Of a DNA stretch of 64,000 nt, positions 42,433 to 52,439 are shown piece by piece. Numbering within the stretch: position 1 is the first letter of the stretch; each line of letters opens with the position of its first letter. The translations under genes and the position numbers were made by a program. The stretch covers positions 289,861 to 353,860 of the forward strand of contig CAJNDS010002280.1 in assembly GCA_905221605.1 (NCBI GenBank). The letters are read 5' to 3'. A model generated the notes under the pieces. It saw only the letters and a program-made list of their open reading frames with translations, ran no database searches and had not been told where the DNA came from. The stretch is from Symbiodinium natans (Eukaryota; Sar; Dinophyceae; Suessiales; Symbiodiniaceae).

Positions 42433-42659
42433 TCAGCTTACGAAGGGTACCGGTAAAGGTCCGAACTGGTCCTAACCTCACACGAGTAGCATGAACATCT
42501 TTGTATAACCTCCCCAAATCTCCCACATGTGACCTGTAATGATGGCCCGTGCAGCCTCGCGCTGGGGCTACCTTTGCCGGGCCCGAGAACTTGCGGGCAT
42601 AAGATGCGTTCCGAGCAAGTGTTCGGCCTTTGGGTTTGCGTAGACCCTCAAAACCCCAA

Positions 42660-42683
42660 ATCCTAAACCCTAAACCCTAAACC
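42660..42683 (-). repeat. CCCTAAA array, short
   Basis: Three to four units followed by a G run at 42712-42722. Confidence 0.88.
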
Positions 42684-42790
42684 AACTCTTCTCATCGCTC
42701 ATCGCTGCAAGGGGGGGGGGGGTTTTTGAGGCATGTCCAACTGCGCTGCGTAGCCAATTCTTGCCTGTTCCCGGCGAGACCTAGCCAGGA

Positions 42791-42972
42791 TGGCCCTTAA
42801 AGCCCTCTGAACAATATTCCTGAAAAAACTGCTCCTCTGAAACCAATCAAGGAGGGAAAATATAAAATGCTCCTCTCAAACCAATCAAGAAAAGGGAAAA
42901 TATATAATGAATATCATCCTCTTAGACCAATCAATAGAAGGGAAAATATATAATGTCCCAAGCACCTGCCGA
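42791..42972 (+). mobile_element. Family D repeat with internal triplication (D2)
   Basis: TGGCCCTTAAAGCCCTCTGA begins the copy and CACCTGCCGAG ends it. The internal unit (CTCCTCT..ACCAATCAA..GGGAAAATATA..ATG, about 45-50 bp) is present three times in tandem where D1 and D3 have one. Confidence 0.7.
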
Positions 42973-43073
42973 GCTAGTCTTGTGCTGCATGTCGGGGCTC
43001 GCTGCTCTTTGGCAGGCTTGCGGCTTCCAATGGACAACATCCGACAGGTCCAAAAAAAGAAGTTTGCAACCCG

Positions 43074-43115
43074 AAACCCCAAACCCCAAACCCTAAACCC
43101 TAAACCCTAAACCCC
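43074..43115 (-). repeat. CCCTAAA array
   Basis: About six units with CCCCAAA at both ends. Confidence 0.95.
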
Positions 43116-43231
43116 AAAATAGACAATAGTAGACAGCAGGGCACAGGGCTCCAGGTTGAAATCAATCGTGGGCACTGCGTCCGAACCAGTACTCAATAAG
43201 AGTTTTCTTGTGAGGCCAACACGGACAGAAC
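43116..43231. other. Island, C-left/G-right bracket
   Basis: Short open frames exist on both strands (minus: CPCWPHKKTLIEYWFGRSAH; plus: 15 codons after GGGCTCCAG). Neither is preferred. Confidence 0.3.
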
Positions 43232-43310
43232 TTTAGGGTTTAGGGTTTAGGGTTTAGGGTTTAGGGTTTAGGGTTTAGGGTTTAGGGTTTAGGGTTTAGG
43301 GTTAGGGTTC
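43232..43310 (+). repeat. TTTAGGG array, perfect
   Basis: About ten canonical units plus one 6-bp unit. Confidence 0.98.
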
Positions 43311-43472
43311 AGGTGTGTGGAGTTGTGTGCCAAAAAGTGGTTGCCAAGCATTCCTCCACCACAAGGCGGGTTGTACAGAATTGGCGTCCATGTGGACACA
43401 AACTGAAGCCGAGCGACAACACGATGGTCGAGCTGTGCAAGCTGGCGCCGTACCTGTGGCAGCCAATCCTAC
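43311..43472. other. Island between TTTAGGG arrays
   Basis: Three frames are open over more than 50 codons (for example plus KPSDNTMVELCKLAPYLWQP, and one minus frame). This multiplicity shows how weak open-frame evidence is at this scale. Confidence 0.3.
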
Positions 43473-43527
43473 ATTAGGGTTTAGGGTTCAGGGTTTAGGG
43501 CTTAGGGCTTAGGGTTTAGGGTTCAGG
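43473..43527 (+). repeat. TTTAGGG array with CTTAGGG and TTCAGGG
   Basis: About seven mixed units. Confidence 0.95.
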
Positions 43528-43776
43528 GAAGGCATGTAAAATCGTGACGTACAACCTTGTCCTCGGAGGCACAGCATGCAGAAACAATGTGCCGGGTTGG
43601 CATGAGGAAGTTGGTGTTCAACGCATGCTCCCCTGACGAAGACCACAGCATGCTTCCATAAAACCTCTTCAAGACTGAGGTGCAAATCGATAAATGGACC
43701 AGCACACGCGCACAACTTTCGTGGTCGTAGTATGTCTTAGTCTGTGCTTTGGCAAGCTGTTACTGCATGCTGACAG

Positions 43777-45384
43777 ATGTCAGCTTGGCTTCTCTTGTGT
43801 TGGTTGCGATGGCCGGCAGAAGGGCCAAGTGTCCATACTATGAAGCCTCGTGTGCAAAGATGTTGTGCAGCAGTACTTTTGCCAATGAAGGCCTAGACTC
43901 TAGTTGATGCTTCGGATGCCCCAGCACTGCTGAACTCCAGCCTGCTTCTCAATGCCCTCCTCGTACTGTACAGTGGCCTGCGATGGGACTTCAGGCCGGG
44001 AATCCCCACTCATCAAGTCTCGGCCGCGTGGTGCGAACGTTACCTAAAGCCTCAAACTTAACCTCGTATTCGAGGGCTGCGGGAGACGGTGCAGGGCTGT
44101 TACTTGGTTTCAGTGAACATGGACTGACCCAGGCAGCCCAACCTTCAGCAAGCTCAGGCGCCCGAGCTTGAGCCTGGGCTTGCCAGCAATTATTGGTGCT
44201 TAAAAAAGGTAACTTCTTATGGTTGGGGTGCTACTGATATTTTGAAGCCCTGTCTTGAGCATGTCGACGCCTTGGGATACATTGCCACCCACACCGCTCT
44301 GTGCCCAGCTTGCCCTTTCAGTTGCCAGATCTTGCGCAGCCCGTTGCCAGTCAGCGACCGCATCCTGGCGGCCAAAGAAAGTCAGCGGCCTTCCAGTCCG
44401 GTGCTGCGGGTGAGGCTGGCCGGGCCCGGTTGCACCTCTTGCTGCGTCCTACCCTGCAAAGGCGCTGCGTTGCGCGAGATAGAGATTGCTCCACTCGACG
44501 CTCCATAAAGGCATGCTCCGGAGCCCTGTGTCACGAGCCCCGGTTGCAAACAGACCAATGAGCAGTGGCCTCTTGTGCCTCCCAGATAAGCAAGGAAATC
44601 CCACGTCCAAGTGCAGCTCAGCCTGCAGTTCGAAAAGGGGCCTGAACCCGACCTGAACGCGTGGGAGTGTAGGGTTTCTATGGGTTGACTTTAGGGGTCG
44701 CATGGGCTTCGAAACTAAAAGTAGAGAAAGGCTTGGGAGGTGCAGGGAATATGTTGATTTAGCTAGGGAAGTTCGGAGATTGAAAAGCCTCGCCCCAGGG
44801 CTTTAGGGTGCTGAACCTTCTTTTTCCTTTAGGCTTCGGGGCTCCAACTTGTTCAGGGTTTGGGTCTTCTTGTCGAAAGTCGGTTTAAGTTCAGAACTTA
44901 GGATGCATGCGGAGGGCTGAGGCTTTCTGACTGCAGGCCGCCGTCATCATTTCGTGTCCTTGAACTTAGTTGTAGGTCCTTTTCCTTCCAAGCCCGGAAG
45001 GTGCCAAAGGACAGGAAGGACTAAAAAGAGTCTTTCAGAAGCTAAAGGTTAATAAACCCTAAAAAGAGTCTTTCTGAAGTTGAATCTTATTAAACCTGCT
45101 TTTCTGCCCCCCGCACACAAAGAGGGCTCAGCTGAAGATGCCAACAAGGACGAGTGGCCCCTCGCAGGCTTCAACCACCTCCAGACGATGCCCTGGGCCT
45201 CGAAGTGCAGACGTTGTAGGTGCAGTTTCGGGTTTGGGTCGTTCAGGGTTTAGGGTTTCGGGTTTAGGGTTTAGGGTTTAGGGTTTAGGGTTTAGGTTTT
45301 AGGGTTTAGGGGGTTTAGGGATGTTGAGCACGAGGTGAACCGTATGTCCTTCATGGACGTCCACGCGCTTGTTTGCGGGTTTCT

Positions 45385-45416
<32 letters not shown>

Positions 45417-45855
45417 GGATACCTTTTTTGGGGTTCCTATAATAGGGATTGTATAGTATTTGGGGGTATATTTGGGGTACCCCTATTTGGGGAAATTGCC
45501 ATTTGTTGGGGTAGTGTGTGTTCCAAACGCCCACAAGATGGGATTTGGAGTTTACTGGGCGACGGGAGATACTGTAGTTGGGAGGCGAGAAGACTCTTGC
45601 TGAACAGTATTTTCAAACACGAATCATGGCTTAAACACGAATCATGGCTCTGGAAGACACGCTACATCCCCCCCACCCCTTAGACCCTGGAGCTCCAGGT
45701 CTCCATCCTTCGCCGCAGACAGCAGCTTCCTGATACCAGCATGAGCTGAAGGTTTAGGGTTTAGGGTTTTGGGTTTCGGGTTTCTACAGCCGGCCGGAGT
45801 TCACTGAGGGTTTGGCCATGTTTGAGCGCCGGAGGACTCGAATGTTTGCTCACAG
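43777..45855 (+). CDS. Candidate split gene, plus strand, 3' end open; product unknown
   Basis: This hypothetical model has exons 43777-43849 (ATG after CTGACAG), 43904-44016, 44329-44409, 45125-45219 and 45790-45855. Phases join without a stop over about 142 codons. Acceptors are CTCTAG, GTTGCCAG, AAAGAG and TTCTACAG. Donors are GTGTGC, GTCTCG, GTGAGG, GTGCAG and a GC donor GCAAGT. Pieces are MSAWLLLCWLRWPAEGPSVH (hydrophobic, signal-like), SPLPVSDRILAAKESQRPSS, NKDEWPLAGFNHLQTMPWAS, and CRRCSRPEFTEGLAMFERRR spanning the last junction. The first intron would be only 54 nt. Intron 4 holds a TTTAGGG array and family A copy A5. The minus strand across exon 2 is also open, and no family is recognised, so this is tentative. 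Confidence 0.22.
45020..45099 (+). repeat. Tandem duplication of about 39 bp
   Basis: CTAAAAAGAGTCTTTCAGAAG...TTAATAAACC is followed by CTAAAAAGAGTCTTTCTGAAG...TTATTAAACC. Confidence 0.85.
45237..45320 (+). repeat. TTTAGGG array
   Basis: About ten units with TTTCGGG and 8-bp variants. Confidence 0.96.
45390..45511 (+). mobile_element. Family A element whose left end is a 29-G run (A5)
   Basis: From ATACC onward (45419) the sequence follows family A: TTTGGGGTTCCTATAATAGG, GTATTTGGGGG, GGGGTACCCCTATTTGGGG, ending CATTTGTTGGGG. The expected left terminal repeat GGGG...TAGGGG is replaced by an uninterrupted G homopolymer. Confidence 0.6.
45751..45783 (+). repeat. TTTAGGG array, short, with TTTTGGG and TTTCGGG
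   Basis: Four to five units ending directly at the TTCTACAG acceptor-like site used in the plus-strand model. Confidence 0.9.
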
Positions 45856-46557
45856 GCAAGTGGCCAAGCACGTGATTTCCTCCTGGTGACTTTGATAAGC
45901 CTTATGAGGCCACGACAGGGTTACTACAGTGCGTGAGGCGCCAATTAAATTCGGAATCGCACCAACAAGGTCCTGCAGGATTACAATATAATGATTCCGC
46001 CGCTGGAGAATAACAAAAGCTACTGGCATGCCAAATCAGATAATGAGTACGCGTGATCCATTAACACAACCCTGGTGTCTTCGCGCAAGGAAGGTGGCCA
46101 ATTGTGGTAATTCATTCGTCATGGTGGTTAGATTGATGTCGTTTATGCAAAATTAGCGTTGACATGCCTTAATGGTCAAGGAATTTCTATTCCGAAATCA
46201 TTAAAGGCGTTCTCTGTCTCTGTCTATGTCTTTGTTGCAGTCTGTGTGTCCGTACGTCTCTGCCTGTCTAGGTTTTTGCCTGCTAGTCTGTCTGTGTGAT
46301 GCCATTCATACCAAGCGCCAGGGTTTCACGGCAGGGCATACAAAGATTCTGGTGTCAGAGTAGGAGGGCATTGGGATGGTAAAGCTGCTCGGGCCGGCTG
46401 TTTTAAGTGACAAGGCCTCATCTCGAATGCTTCTGGCTTGGGCCAATGTTGGGACACAAGCTGGCCCTAGGCCCCCCCCAGGCGGTGTCGGGAAGGCGGA
46501 TAAGGACTCCACCCCAACACAAACCCACAACCTACGGAAAACTCAACGCCCCAAGAA

Positions 46558-46561
<4 letters not shown>
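45856..46561. other. Unclassified DNA with degenerate TCTG repeats
   Basis: 46206-46300 is a degenerate CTGT/TCTG tract. Upstream is AT-richer sequence with no match to any family here. Confidence 0.5.

Positions 46562-46562
<1 letters not shown>

Positions 46563-46643
<81 letters not shown>
46563..46643 (+). repeat. AC microsatellite
   Basis: About 40 perfect AC units. Confidence 0.98.
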
Positions 46644-46645
<2 letters not shown>

Positions 46646-47283
46646 GCGCGCGGGGGCGCCACCTCAGGCTCCCCTTGGACCACAGCGTGAAGCGTGGCCT
46701 CCGATGTGCGCCGACAAGGAGTTCACGTTTTGGGCTTGGAGCTTAGGGCCGTTCAGGGAGAGAAGCGCTGCAGAAAAGCTTGCGTTTTTAGGGATTGAGG
46801 ACTTAGTGCTTAGGCTCCTGGAGATTTGGGTTCGGGGATTGGGGGCTGAGGTTGTTTTCCCGATGTGAGGCTTGCGGCTCAGGAATCGGGCGCTCGTCAG
46901 CCAGGAGGGAGACAGACACTAAACCTCAAACCCTGCATCGTACACAGCAAGCCTTGACTGTGGAGCTAAACCCTAAACCCTAAACTCTAGAGGCCCTAGA
47001 GCTTCCCAACCTCAGAGATGTCGTAGGACCGAGAAAGTTTTGAGCTCAGTTATCCTTTCCCTCGCAGTGCCCCGTTCCTCAAACAGAAGTGCCTAGATTT
47101 TGGCGGGCTTCGGGGGTTGAAGCAGTTCGGGGAGAGGCAGTTGCAGACCCTGAACCCTATGAGGCATAAGCTCTGCGACGTTTCGGAGCTTCAGCGGCCA
47201 TGTCAAGTTGAGCTACACGACAGCTTGGGAGCAGGGGCCCCGAAGAGGCTCCTAGGGTTTGGAGTTTAGCAGGCCTCAATCGA
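46644..47283. other. Unclassified DNA
   Basis: Two to three CCCTAAA units lie at 46968-46986. A GGACCACAG acceptor-like site at 46685 is followed by an open stretch that could continue the upstream plus-strand model. Nothing is recognised. Confidence 0.4.
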
Positions 47284-47374
47284 GACCCAAGAGTAGCCTA
47301 GGAATAAAAGGGTGCTCTTCTTGGTTTAAATGGGCTTCTAAGGGAACCTAAACCCTCCCAAAAAGGGAATAAGG
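47284..47374 (+). mobile_element. Family B element (B2)
   Basis: GAGTAGCCTAGGAATAAAAG, GGTGCTCTTCTTGGTTTAAA, GGGCTTCTAAGGGAACC and AAAAAGGGAATAAGG match B1 and B3. The right terminal repeat is incomplete. Confidence 0.6.
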
Positions 47375-47490
47375 CATGCGAATCTTAAACCCTCAGCTTG
47401 AAGCTTCCAGAACATGCCTGGCCTTCGCTCGCCCATCCCGGATGGCCGCAGCAGTCTCTTTAGCTGACTCCCGCCTGCCACTGGCTGGGG

Positions 47491-47570
47491 TGGCCCTTAC
47501 ACCCCTCTGAAACATACTCCTGAATGTGATCCTCTTGAACACAATAATCGGGCAAATGTAACCCCTGCCA
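47491..47570 (+). mobile_element. Family D repeat, short copy (D3)
   Basis: TGGCCCTTACACCCCTCTGA, AACATACTCCTGAATGTGAT and CCTCTTGAACACAATAATCG align with D1 and D2. The 3' third is lost. Confidence 0.55.
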
Positions 47571-47902
47571 TACACCTACAAATCCTGGGTGATAGTCTGC
47601 TGACTCCGCGATTTGGGACCTGGCTGGGCAGCTGGTGTCCGGGTTACACGGGGAGGGGGGGGGGGGGTGCAAGGTGCAAGGGCATCATAACTACGAGTCC
47701 ATCGGCAAATCTCCAGAAACCCGACACCGAGGGCCTCGGTCCTTTCAAGAGGAGCAGCCTAAACCTGGCGCACTGAACCATTGAACTGCGCGTGGCCCTC
47801 TGAAGCCACAAACCTCGACTCTCAGCCCTGAGAAGTTGAACTTCTGGGAGCCGAACCACCTAAAGCCCAAAGCCTGTGGGGTCACGTCAAGCTTAAGATG
47901 TT
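47571..47902. other. Unclassified segment
   Basis: A G run lies at 47655-47667. No element or gene recognised. Confidence 0.5.
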
Positions 47903-48003
47903 GGGGTTTCCGAAAATAGGGGTACCTTCTTGGGGTCCTTATTCTAAGACAACCCTTCTATTTGGGGGCATATATGAAGGGTCCCCTATTTTGTTAAACC
48001 CCC
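47903..48003 (+). mobile_element. Family A element, full reference copy (A6)
   Basis: The left terminal repeat GGGGTTTCCGAAAATAGGGG and right terminal repeat CCCCTATTTTGTTAAACCCC are inverse complements with two mismatches. They enclose GTACCTTCTTGGGGTCC, TTCTATTTGGGGG and CATATATGAAGGG. Total length is 101 bp, with no coding capacity. Confidence 0.8.
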
Positions 48004-48027
48004 TTATAACTTCTCAACTCGGAACTC

Positions 48028-48060
48028 TAAACCCTAAACCCTAAACCCCAAATCCTAAAC
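48028..48060 (-). repeat. CCCTAAA array, short
   Basis: About four units with CCCCAAA. Confidence 0.9.
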
Positions 48061-48156
48061 TATACTATGAATGTTCAATGCGGCCTCCGCGACAGCAGAA
48101 CCAAGCCGCCAATGCCTCGTCCCAACCTCACCGCTCCGTGAGTTCAGTATACTGGG

Positions 48157-48240
48157 GTTCTTAAGCAATTGGTAGTATATGGGGGTTTACGAAACTAGGG
48201 GTACCTTATTGGGGTCCTTATTCTAAGGGAATCCTTCTTA
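48157..48240 (+). mobile_element. Family A element truncated at a TTAGGG word (A7)
   Basis: GGGGGTTTACGAAACTAGGG to GGGAATCCTTCTTAGGG matches the left two-thirds of A6 and stops at a heptamer-like word. It is preceded by GTTCTTAAGCAATTGGTA, which also occurs (one mismatch) at 26295. Confidence 0.6.
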
Positions 48241-48359
48241 GGGTGTGATGCGTGGGGTTCAGATTCACGGTCTAAGGTTTGCGGCTGGGGCTCGGTGAGC
48301 CACACAGTGTGGAGTTCCAAGATCGATTTGATTCTACGGCTTGGGCGGGGTGTTAGGGT

Positions 48360-48421
48360 TTTGAGGCTTTCTGGGTGCAAAGGCCAATAATTTGAGGCTT
48401 GCTGGGTGCAAAGGCCAATAA
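48360..48421 (+). repeat. 31-bp perfect-length tandem duplication
   Basis: TTTGAGGCTT(T/G)CTGGGTGC and AAAGGCCAATAA occur twice in succession with one substitution. Confidence 0.92.
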
Positions 48422-49132
48422 TTTGACCCATGAAACCTATGCCCTGTGAGCCAGTACCTGATGTGCCAAAGTCCGCGACTGGGTTATCCCGCTTGCAAGC
48501 CCCAAGCAGGCTTGACCTAGCTGCGCAGCCTCTGAGCCATCGGCCAGCTGGAATGAAACATCATACATAAAAACTGGCTATATAGACGTCACATCCGACA
48601 CCAAACAAACCCCAAGACCATCCAAGACCGGAGAAGCCACTAAACCCCCCCCCCACACAGCCCCATCAACGCTCGCCTTTCAACAGCACGATGAGGGCTA
48701 GCAGCCCAAAATTGTTAGAATATTAGTTGAGATGGCTTGTATTGTTTGAATGAATGGCCCCGGGGGAGGGACAGACCCAACCACAAAAGAAATCAACATT
48801 TAATCGCACGCATCTGGGTCTGAGTAGCCAAGAAGTGGGGTTGAAACAACCAGCCGACCAAACCCTTGTAGCCCCATGTGCCTGCAGCCCATCTCAGACC
48901 TTCCCACTCCAACCCTCTCGCGCTTCTTCTTTTTCATCTTCTTCTTCTCTGAGGGCTTGAGGGGTTGCTACCTTGCACCCCAAGGTCATGTCTGGACTCG
49001 GTTGTAATGGTTGAGCGCATGTCGCTAGCCAACCCAGCGGCCCTCTTGTGGGGCATCCCACCACTAATTGACCCCGGATTTTTTCTGGAGCTCCCCACTT
49101 GTTGGAGGGATAAGTGGAGGGATAGATGATGC
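48422..49132. other. Unclassified DNA
   Basis: No array, element or motif found. Confidence 0.5.
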
Positions 49133-49134
49133 AG

Positions 49135-49167
<33 letters not shown>

Positions 49168-49433
49168 CCTTTCTCTCTTCTTACTATTGTTCTCATTCTT
49201 CTTTATTCTTCTTCTGCTGGGCTTCTCTCCTTTCTCTCCTTTCTCTCCTTTCTCTCCTTTCTCTCCTTCCCTCTTTCTCTCTTTCTCTCTCTCTCTCTCT
49301 CCCTCTCTCTTTTTCTTTATTTCTTTCTTCTTTTCTTTGTTTCTCTCTCTCTCTCTCTCTCTCTGCCTCTCTCTCTATTTCTTTCTTTCTTTCTTTCTTT
49401 CTTTCTTGCTTTCTTTCTTGCTTTCTTTCCCAC
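49133..49433 (+). repeat. Polypyrimidine block: CT, 9-bp TTTCTCTCC, TTTC
   Basis: CT runs, about five TTTCTCTCC units (49226-49268), more CT, then TTTC tetramers (49379-49429). Leu/Ser/Phe- and Glu/Arg-rich frames here are artefacts. A pure GT tract of nine units follows at 49605-49622. Confidence 0.97.
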
Positions 49434-49731
49434 TGTACTCGGCCCACATGAGCATTGTTACCCCCATTGGCCTCTTGTCTCCCATGGACCTAAGCCCCTC
49501 CCCTGCCTCTTCCTTCCTTCCCCAGCACTTGGCCCCCCCCCCGAAAGGGGAAGCCTAATGGGCGTGCTCAACTGAGTCAGTCGGTAGGAAACGTGTGAAA
49601 AGGTGTGTGTGTGTGTGTGTGTATGTCCAGATTACAAACATGACTACCACTTGGTTAACACCCAGGACACCCCCACCTGGACGGAACACACTGCCATGTA
49701 GGCTTTTGGGGTCGGGCAAAAACGTGCATTG

Positions 49732-51147
49732 CTATGTGTGGACCGAGTTTTGGTCCCGCCCTCGAATTGCGACCCTTCCCCACATTCTTTCCCCATGCCA
49801 CAGGTTGGTGGTCTAGGAGAAGAAGAACATTGAGCTCCTGTTGAGCGGTAAGCGCGCCTGCCTCTCTCTCTTGTTCGCGTTCCAAGCCTTCCGTGCTCGG
49901 CGCCCGGCGTGGTCACGGCCGTGGCCGCTCCAGCCGCAGCGGCGGCCCAGGCCTCCAAAGAAGTTTCGGGTGTTTCGGGTGTTGTGGGTTTTCGGGGATT
50001 GCAAGCGGGCCCTGGGGCTGGCATTCTTAGGAACCCTTAAGGGGATCTACTTTTGATGGATCCTCCCAGGCTCCCAGGGGTCTGGGAACCTGCAAGCCGC
50101 TAGGGTTTAGGGTTTAGGGTTTAGGGTTTAGGGTTTAGGGTTTAGGGTTTAGGGTTTAGGGTTTAGGGTTTAGGGCTTAGGGCTTAGGGCTTAGGGCTTA
50201 GGGCTTAGGGCTTAGGGCTTAGGGTATAAGGTTTAGGGTTTAGGGTTCGGGGTTTAGGGCCTCGAGATCACTCGGCTCACCGCCCATGCGCCGCCGCATG
50301 GACCTTGGACTGGCGCTTCGGTAGCACACCGAAACCTTAAACCCTATATACCCTATAAACCCTATAAAACCCTAAACCCTAAAAACCCTAATAAACCTTA
50401 TACACATTTATATACCCTATAAACCCTAAACCCAAAAGACCCTAAACCCTAAAAACCTAAACCCAAAAAGCAAAAGAAGAAAAACTGAACCCTAAACCCA
50501 AAAAAACCTATGACTAGCAGTTCTGAGCTGAGGGGTCATGCATGCTTCTGGGCGAGACTGTGGCGGGGCCTTCGCGCATGAAGCTTATGCCCATGGAATC
50601 TTAAACGCTCTGAACCCCCAAACCCTACGGGGGGGGGGCTCTGAAAAGGGTCACAAACCTGCATCGCAGCCACTTTCGCATGCGGCTTGAGAGTCTGAGG
50701 TTTATAAGGATTAGGGATTCCAGCCCTGGGTCTGGGGGCTGTAGAATTGTAACAGTTTCAGATGCAAGGGTTTGGGGGCTTAGGCCTCGGCTTTGCTAGG
50801 GTTGATCAAGGTTGCGGGGATTCAGGCTACAGTTTAGGGAGCAACCCTAAACCCCAAACCCTAAACCCTAAACCCTAAACCCTCCCAGAAATCGCAACGG
50901 CCCAAAGCCTCCTTTGAAGTCCATGGGGCAGCTTCGGCGGCTTCCAGGCCACCACCAGGTCCCCGCTGCTGGCGAGCACCTGTCGGGCTGAGCCCTAAAG
51001 CCTAAACCCTAAACCCTACACCCTAAACCCTAAACCCTAAACCCTAAACCCTAAACCCTAAACCCTAAACCCTACCCTTTTGGGAGCGCCGTGGCGGGAA
51101 CGGACATAGGGCAGTGCCAGCCCCAGGAGCCGCCAGCATCCGAACAT
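49732..51147 (-). CDS. Candidate complete six-exon gene with telomere-repeat introns; product unknown
   Basis: Read downwards the exons are 51147-51076, 50979-50912, 50309-50281, 50089-50051, 49952-49858 and 49812-49732. They total 384 nt, 127 codons plus TAG. The start codon opens MFGCWRLLGLALPYVRSRHG, hydrophobic and signal-like. Exon 2 gives VLASSGDLVVAWKPPKLPHG, exon 5 contains RRARKAWNANKRERQ, and exon 6 gives TTNLWHGERMWGRVAIRGRD before the stop. All acceptors are AG (the last after TTCTTCTTCTCCTAG). Donors are GTAGGG, GA (GAGGCT), GTGAGC, GTAGAT and GC (GCGCGC). Intron 1 (96 bp) is about 80% GGGTTTA repeat. Intron 3 (191 bp) is mostly the array 50102-50260. GA and GC donors are known in dinoflagellates but weaken the case elsewhere, and intron 5 is only 45 bp. 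No family is recognised. Confidence 0.27.
50102..50260 (+). repeat. TTTAGGG array with a homogenised CTTAGGG block
   Basis: About ten canonical units, then eight CTTAGGG units (50176-50224), then degenerate ones. Confidence 0.98.
50333..50505 (-). repeat. Degenerate CCCTAAA/CCCTATA array
   Basis: Units with CCCTATA, CCCTAAAAA and CCCAAAAG variants, decaying to A-rich sequence by 50505. Confidence 0.88.
50506..50842. other. Unclassified segment (inside modelled intron 2)
   Basis: Only dispersed TTAGGG- and GGGTT-like words. No element seen. Confidence 0.45.
50843..50885 (-). repeat. CCCTAAA array
   Basis: About six units, close to the modelled 5' end of intron 2. Confidence 0.96.
50996..51075 (-). 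repeat. CCCTAAA array forming most of a modelled intron
   Basis: About eleven units with one CCCTACA. Its right edge reads GTAGGG on the minus strand, used as the 5' splice site. Confidence 0.97.
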
Positions 51148-51435
51148 TCTAGAACTCACGCGGGAACTAAGGGGGGGGGGGGGGAAAGTAGACAGGGGGG
51201 TAGTAGGAAACCCCATGAAGAACTCGAAAGCCCCCCATTTTAGCTCCCATACACCCCATTTTAGCCCCTAAAACCCCCCACAAAGCTACGGTTCGGGATG
51301 TCGGCCCCTGTCTTTGTCTTTGTAGTTCTTCTCTCCTGACAGCTGAGCGCCTGCTCTCGGCCCCGCCCCACAACAACTTCAGACGCTGAAGCCCACACCT
51401 AGCCACCAGAAACTCCAGGATTCGTCGCTATAGAC
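51148..51435. other. G run and unclassified sequence
   Basis: A G run lies at 51171-51183, followed by ACCCCATTTTAGCCCC-like duplicated words at 51230-51275. Confidence 0.5.
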
Positions 51436-51518
51436 AAGGGGGCCCTTTTGGGTCTAAGGGGGCTTATGAGGGAACCTCTACTCTAAAAAGGGGAATAAGG
51501 GCCTACTCCGGGTCTCAG
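51436..51518 (+). mobile_element. Family B element (B3)
   Basis: GGGGGCCCTTTTGGGTCTAA, GGGGGCTTATGAGGGAACC, AAAAAGGGGAATAAGGGCC and TACTCCGGGTC match B1 and B2. The right end ACTCCGGGTC mirrors the ACCCGGGAGTA-type left end. Confidence 0.6.
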
Positions 51519-51644
51519 GTAGGGGAACCTGAACCTCACGCAACAACGAAAACATACAAGGCCTGTGGGGAGTCCTCTGGACCAAGGGTGGGCTTCACCC
51601 GCACAACGCTGCCGCCTCCGATTTCGGATGTTCGTGAAGTTCCT

Positions 51645-51765
51645 GCTTAGGGCTTAGGGTTTAGGGTTTAGGGTTTAGGGTTTAGGGTTTAGGGTTTAGG
51701 GTTTAGGGTTTAGGGTTTAGGGTTTAGGGTTTAGGGTTTAGGGTTTAGGGTTTAGGGTTGAGGTT
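51645..51765 (+). repeat. TTTAGGG array, near perfect
   Basis: About 17 units. Confidence 0.98.
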
Positions 51766-52439
51766 TGGTCGTAAAACAAGTTTGCGGCGTCGTTAAGCAC
51801 CTCACCGATGATGCAGAAATGGCCTTCTGTCCCATTCTCAGAACCCAATGTTCGTGGGTTGTCGGAGTAAAGGCGTTTTCAAGATGAATACGCTGCAGCC
51901 GCCAGGACTTTTCGGGGCACTTGTGGCTCAGCGATATGGCAAGTTCATTATGGGGGATGACTTCTGTTGGAAAAAACCGGCAACGAATTCTAAAGGTCTG
52001 GTATGTTCAGCAAGACGTTACTCCTTCACGAGGCTACCGGCTGAGTCATGTCCCTAGGACTCTAGCCTGCCCTACATGCATTGGGAGCCTGGGCACAGTC
52101 ATAACTTAGCCATGGATTCTCTGGTCGCAGGAAACCATGCGGTCCTTAACCCGCGCAGTTGAGCTGCTCCAGGCCTAAGGCATGAGTTCCGGACTCCGTG
52201 TTTCGAATATTTGGGTGTAAAGTAATGAATCACAATAGAACGAACATGTTCCGTTCCCGTTCCCGTTTGGCCAGACCGGTGCTGCCGTTCTTCGCGAGAC
52301 TGAAACGCAACTCTAAGGCGGCTGGAACAAAGCCGTTGAGTACGTGTGCCTAGCCGGGGGGAGCGGAGTATGGGGATGTGCGGGTGGCGTTCCAGCAGGT
52401 AGCATGGGTCGCGGGGCGAAGTAAGCTCTGCAAATAAAC
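51766..52439. other. Unclassified DNA
   Basis: A 114-codon minus frame (52443-52099) is unrecognised. No repeats seen. Confidence 0.45.

Noticed and set aside
43904-44016. Minus-strand reading of this exon candidate
   Set aside because: It is fully open and protein-like (VPSQATVQYEEGIEKQAGVQ), but it lacks a chain of in-phase neighbours with splice sites. It is noted because it shows that strand choice in the plus-strand model is not secure.
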